From positions 1-10,000 of the forward strand of contig JAHBMJ010001486.1 of the NCBI GenBank assembly GCA_018398765.1: DNA of 10,000 bases. Direction: 5' to 3'. A program made the position numbers and the translations under genes. Shown one piece after another: positions 6,697 to 10,000 of the stretch. How positions within the stretch are numbered: the first letter of the stretch is position 1; each line of letters starts with the position of its first letter. The DNA comes from Chromera velia (taxonomy: Eukaryota > Sar > Chromeraceae). The notes under the pieces are model-generated. The model worked only from the letters and a program-made list of their open reading frames with translations, was not told the DNA's origin and made no database searches.

Positions 6697-7364
6697 CGTC
6701 TCAACAGGGAGTGGGTTGTTTTCGTCCTGCTGCAGTTGAGTGACTCGGTGTTGTGGTGACAAAGCCGCCTTTATTGTTCCTCTCTCAAGCTGTCAGCCAT
6801 TTCAGCTCCCTTCCCGGAGTATGTGGTATGACAGCAAAGCGAACTGTGTACTCCCCGTATACAGTCTCAGTGTGTACACTGCAACCCAATCATATTGAAA
6901 TGCATTTCCCTCTTTGCACAATTGTGCTTTCAAGCGACTAACGCGCGCATCGCGCGCCGAGGCTTTCCCGTGACCCTAGCTTACTTCTCGGCGTGGGCCA
7001 CGACGGTCCCGAATGATGCCCGAATAACGACCATGTGCGCACTGCTCAACCTAACATGATGGAATGTACTTATAGCATCTTATAGCATATACATATATAT
7101 GTTAGTGATCAGTTGGAAAAGAAAGGAAGCAGGAAAAGGAAAAGTAAGATAAAGAGTAGGAGTTGTATTGGTAAAAAAAAGGCAGTTAGGGATAGCTAGA
7201 TATAATAAGGAGGGATAGTTTGATGTAGTTCGAATGTATCTAAAGAACTAAGCTAAATTGGGTAATACATAGCAATACAGTAAGCTTCATACATAAATTT
7301 TGATTAATTTGAGGTCATAATGTATCGGAAAGACCGGGAAACTTCATCTATGGGTCGGCCCCTA
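6697..7364 (-). promoter_or_regulatory. Upstream region of the ZIP transporter gene
   Basis: This holds the 5' UTR and presumably the promoter. An in-frame TGA at 6795-6793 closes the reading frame upstream of the ATG. A GC-rich patch with a CGCGCG-rich near-palindrome lies at about 6941-6957. An alternating TA stretch lies at about 7085-7101, too far from the ATG to call as a TATA box with confidence. Positions 7100-7364 are AT-rich with no gene visible. The transcription start cannot be placed from sequence. Confidence 0.35.
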
Positions 7365-7495
7365 TAAATATAGTTGAAATAGTCAGCTATTTTCACAATT
7401 ATTTTTATAGTTACTGACCTAGACAACTATTTTATTCTCAATATAGTAAAAAGAGTTTACTATAACAACTATTCCAACTATTTTTATAGGTTGTC
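7365..7495. repeat. AT-rich block of ATAGTTG/CAACTAT words, left of the 7.5-8.5 kb module
   Basis: About 130 bases built from ATAGTTG, CAACTAT and ACTATTTTTATAG words. Positions 7370-7390 form a hairpin-capable unit with arms ATAGTTGA and TCAGCTAT around a 5-base loop. The same 21-base unit, with one base different, recurs at 8716-8736. Confidence 0.75.
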
Positions 7496-7550
7496 ATCTT
7501 CCATCAAAAAAGGGTTTTCACATATTTTTAAAACAAAGATGCAGCTTGAT

Positions 7551-7892
7551 TTAGTGTTGAGAGAGACAAATCAAGTCACATAATTGTTTCGGGTCGCGCA
7601 CTTCTTCTGTCCTTGCTCGTACGCTTGTGCGAGATGCTCGCTGCTGTGCAACTCTACACCAGTTCCATATCAAGTCTGGCATCAAGACAACCCGATCGAT
7701 AACATGTTCTATAAAAAACATATCTGAATGGTAATCAAATGCAACATATTTTGCATGAAGTGGGCTGGAATATGCAGGGCATTCATTCTCATCAAATTCT
7801 TGCATTGTCTCAACAAGACACAACTTTCTTCCCAGGACCTTTGCCCACTTCTCTGCAATTTCGCTCGGTGCACTTTCATGCAGACGCAACAT
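7551..7892 (-). CDS. Hypothetical protein, 113 residues, inside the repeat-flanked module
   Basis: ATG at 7892-7890, stop TAA at 7553-7551. Composition is protein-like (mixed charged and hydrophobic residues). An N-terminal helix-like part contains AEKWAKVLGRKLCLVETMQEF, a middle part reads FDYHSDMFFIEHVIDRVVLM, then LIWNWCRVAQQRA and an arginine-rich end. I do not recognise a family, and no signal peptide or membrane segment is evident. It lies between the two ATAGTTG blocks and reads away from the plus-strand relic that begins 3 bases from its start. It could be a transposon fragment, an exon of a larger decayed gene or chance. Confidence 0.35.
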   Translation of the reverse strand: MLRLHESAPSEIAEKWAKVLGRKLCLVETMQEFDENECPAYSSPLHAKYVAFDYHSDMFFIEHVIDRVVLMPDLIWNWCRVAQQRASRTSVRARTEEVRDPKQLCDLICLSQH

Positions 7893-7894
7893 AA

Positions 7895-8533
7895 AGAGAA
7901 GGGAAATTTGTTTTTGTGAAGAAGCCGAACCTTATCGAGCTGACGAGATTGACTGCGTTGTCTGCTCTCCCTCCCGTTCTCAGAAACTCTTCTTTCGCTA
8001 ACGCCTTCAAGAGAAAAGTGAAGGCAGAGGAGAATTTGATCTTTGAGCGTATGCAGGAGACGATCAACCCGATTCTGGCTGAGGGGAAAAAGGGGGAACC
8101 CATTTTACGTAAGGGTGCCAAGCTGGAAGCGTTCTAGCACGTCATGATCAGTGAGGTTGCCCACACCCTGGCTGGTATGGAGTTGATCTTGAAGAGAGAG
8201 CGCTTCACGGCTACTGTGCTAAAAGGCCATGCTGCTGACTACACTTCTCTTGTCGAGTTCGTTTTTGGGGGGTGAGCAGAATTAGATAAAGTGAAAGTAT
8301 TCGAGATGGACGATGACGAGAGGGAAGAATTGGTTTCTCGACTTCAAAGTGAAAAGAAAATTCATCCTTCTCTTGTCTCCCCTTTTGCTGAACCCATTTT
8401 TTACACCAGGTCTTGCCTTGCGAGGTTTGGGGTCTTTGTAGAAGCAAAGAAAGAGGGAGACGCTGCAGCAGCAGCCAGTGGGGAGGAAGAGAAGCCTGAA
8501 GACCTCTTTAGTCTCGATTTGGATGAGGACTGA
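7895..8533 (+). pseudogene. Coding-like relic with two in-frame stops, unknown family
   Basis: After a TAA at 7892-7894, one plus-strand frame runs to TGA at 8531-8533 with only two interruptions, TAG at 8135-8137 and TGA at 8270-8272. All three pieces are protein-like. The first has PNLIELTRLTALSALPPVLR and a lysine/glutamate-rich helix, the second a hydrophobic-charged stretch (HTLAGMELILKRERFTATVL). The third ends in an alanine run and an acidic tail (EEEKPEDLFSLDLDED), typical of a true protein C-terminus. There is no ATG before about 8050, so the original start or an upstream exon is missing. I do not recognise the family. The acidic tail ending at a natural-looking stop argues that 8533 is the authentic end. 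Confidence 0.5.
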
Positions 8534-8549
8534 GTTGTATGAATGAACT

Positions 8550-8760
8550 GTCAGAATAGTTGAAATAGTTGGTATAGTCGACTGTTATGACTTGTTATAG
8601 TCATTATTGTGGACTATTTTTGTCAGCATGAAAAATAGTTGAAATAGTTTACTATTTCAAACTATAATTATAGTAAATAGTGACTATTATGACTATAAAC
8701 TATAGATATATAGCTATAGTTGAAATAGTCAACTATATCTATACAAACCGACTCATAGAT
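8550..8760. repeat. AT-rich block of ATAGTTG/CAACTAT words, right of the module
   Basis: About 210 bases rich in AATAGTTGAAATAGTT, GACTATTTT and CTATAGTTG words, able to form several hairpins. The unit at 8716-8736 (arms ATAGTTGA and TCAACTAT) nearly matches 7370-7390 in the left block. The outer edges of the two blocks share TATA-G/A-ATATAGTTG in inverted orientation, so they may be decayed terminal inverted repeats. Confidence 0.75.
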
Positions 8761-8976
8761 AAAGTCACGAAAAGGCGATAAAAATCATTAATTTTTATCT
8801 TATTCGATAATTTGTCATTAATTTTCTGAAGTTAAAACACTATCCCATCAAATTCAACTTTAATAAACCATTCCTCTAATAAATTACGTATTATTGGATC
8901 CAAAACTGAAGTTTGTGAAACTATTTTTCATAATCGTTCATCTCATTTATGACTAAAAGGACAAGTACCTTGACAA
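8761..8976. other. AT-rich intergenic spacer
   Basis: About 215 bases of AT-rich sequence with no frame of interest between the repeat block and the stop codon of the dioxygenase gene. It probably includes that gene's 3' UTR. No clear AATAAA was seen on the minus strand close to the stop. Confidence 0.5.
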
Positions 8977-9999
8977 TTAACGATTGATCATTGAACACCG
9001 TTCTTCAGAATTTGGTGACATCTCCGGTATGTCAAGAAAATAAAACGGGTCCTGCACTCCTGCCTCCCTCCTTCTGTCTTCTCCCTCCTCGCTGACAGCT
9101 CCCAAGACTGCTTCTTTTGGCCAGCACTCGCCCACAAACAGGAGGCGGGATGTTTCTTCATGCCCGTGCCCCTGACTGCCCCACAACGACACAGAAGCCG
9201 TCTCTTCTCCATCGGCCTGCCCATTTCCCCCCCCCTTGTACCTCATACACTCCGATATAGACACACCAGGATTGGAATTGAGATCAGATTCTGCCAACGA
9301 CTGAATCTCCTCCCCTGTCCGTGCCTTCACCCCGAGACATCGGTCTAAAATCTGCCGACCTGAAAAACCATCTGCGGATTCTGAACTGGATTTTACCCTT
9401 GAGGGCGCGACGAAGTAGGCCTTCCTCTCCCCCTTGGGCACTCCCTCTTGGTCAATCACGTACAGTTTGAAGAGAAGACGGAGACCGATCTCCTCAACAG
9501 ACTGTATTGCCTCAGAGGCCACCTGGTGGACAGACGCAAAGTTGTCAATCAACAGAAAGTCACCCGGACGCGTTGCCCACCTCAACTTGACAGAGTTGGC
9601 CTCGAAAAGGTCATACAGGAATGCGGCAACTGTTCCTGTCTCTTCCCTTGAGAGCTCAACCAACTCTCCCGTCTCTCTCATCCTTTTGATTTCCCGAAAA
9701 TTCCAGTACTTGACGGGGGTACCCCCCTCCTGAGGAATCTCTCCAAGGAAAAACATAAAGCGGTCTTTCGAAAGAGGACGACGAGCACACCCGTGAGTAG
9801 CGCTCTTTCTAGCTGCTGGGTGATCTTCACTCAGAAGATCGTAAAGGCGGGACACGACCACAGGCCGTCCTGTGTGCTCGTGCTCTATCAGTGTGGGTCT
9901 GAGTCCGCCCTCCTCAGGCTCCACTTGGATGTACAGTCGTCTGAGAAATTCGTATTGGGAGTCTGAAAGGTTCTCGACTGCTGCTGCTGTTGGTGAGAT
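8977..9999 (-). CDS. TauD/TfdA-type 2-oxoglutarate dioxygenase, C-terminal part (partial at right edge)
   Basis: The open minus-strand frame enters from the right edge and ends at TAA 8979-8977, with 340 visible codons. The family uses Fe(II) and 2-oxoglutarate to hydroxylate small molecules such as taurine or carnitine precursors. Visible hallmarks (numbered from 9999) are TLIEHEHTGRPVVVSRLYDL at about 36-55, matching the H-P-x-T-G-R region, then KLRWATRPGDFLLIDNFASVH at about 138-158, the double-stranded beta-helix segment with the distal iron ligand His158, and GLRLLFKLYV (172-181), whose Arg174 fits the 2-oxoglutarate carboxylate contact. The proximal HxD ligands must lie outside the window. 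Residues 200-340 form a hydrophilic low-complexity tail not typical of bacterial TauD. No intron is needed in the visible part. Translation probably starts beyond the edge, not at the GTG at 9924. Substrate is unknown. Confidence 0.8.
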   Translation of the reverse strand: MSPTAAAVENLSDSQYEFLRRLYIQVEPEEGGLRPTLIEHEHTGRPVVVSRLYDLLSEDHPAARKSATHGCARRPLSKDRFMFFLGEIPQEGGTPVKYWNFREIKRMRETGELVELSREETGTVAAFLYDLFEANSVKLRWATRPGDFLLIDNFASVHQVASEAIQSVEEIGLRLLFKLYVIDQEGVPKGERKAYFVAPSRVKSSSESADGFSGRQILDRCLGVKARTGEEIQSLAESDLNSNPGVSISECMRYKGGGNGQADGEETASVSLWGSQGHGHEETSRLLFVGECWPKEAVLGAVSEEGEDRRREAGVQDPFYFLDIPEMSPNSEERCSMINR

Positions 10000-10000
10000 T

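Noticed and set aside
6697-6762. Upstream start of the transporter at the TTG codon 6762
   Set aside because: Non-ATG start with no support; the ATG at 6696 has a favourable context and leaves a normal short N-terminus.
7035-7042. Palindrome GTGCGCAC matching the animal metal-response element core TGCRCNC, upstream of the metal transporter
   Set aside because: One short match is expected by chance, the MTF-1 system is not known outside animals, and the site is about 340 bases from the start codon.

Overview
This window is eukaryotic nuclear DNA. It has spliced genes, roughly 50% GC exons set in AT-rich spacers, dense microsatellites and retroelement debris. Nothing looks bacterial: there are no operons or Shine-Dalgarno sites. 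A free-living protist or alga with a repeat-rich genome fits best. A chromerid-type alveolate is my guess, but it rests on overall texture (simple-repeat introns, mixed retroelement relics) and not on any diagnostic gene.

Layout, left to right. Positions 1-513 (minus strand) hold the 5' part of an open frame that leaves the window and looks like a retrotransposon Gag-type protein. An AT-rich spacer follows, then a short stretch with several TGCATG palindromes (1331-1435). Positions 1555-2535 (minus) are a decayed reverse transcriptase. Its palm motifs A, B and C are still legible in one frame, broken by a single TAG, with a TGA just upstream. From 2540 to 3740 I see no gene.

The best-supported gene is a complete five-exon ZIP-family metal transporter (ZupT/GufA type) on the minus strand, coding 6696 to 4264, 355 codons. 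All five exons join in phase and restore both HNxPEG signatures. Three of its four introns start with the uncommon donor GTCNGT, two of them inside GTCN tetranucleotide repeats. Introns 3 and 4 carry a perfect 23-bp inverted repeat flanking exon 4, and intron 4 holds large alternating microsatellite blocks.

From about 7365 to 8760 there is a compact module. Two AT-rich blocks built on ATAGTTG/CAACTAT words flank a minus-strand 113-residue frame and a plus-strand coding-like frame with two in-frame stops. Neither frame is recognised, and the whole looks like a mobile-element relic. The right end (8977-9999, minus) holds the C-terminal part of a TauD/TfdA-type 2-oxoglutarate dioxygenase with a long low-complexity tail. 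Its upstream part, including the expected HxD iron ligands, lies outside the window.

The genes do not form a pathway. The picture is two unrelated housekeeping-type genes separated by retroelement and repeat debris.
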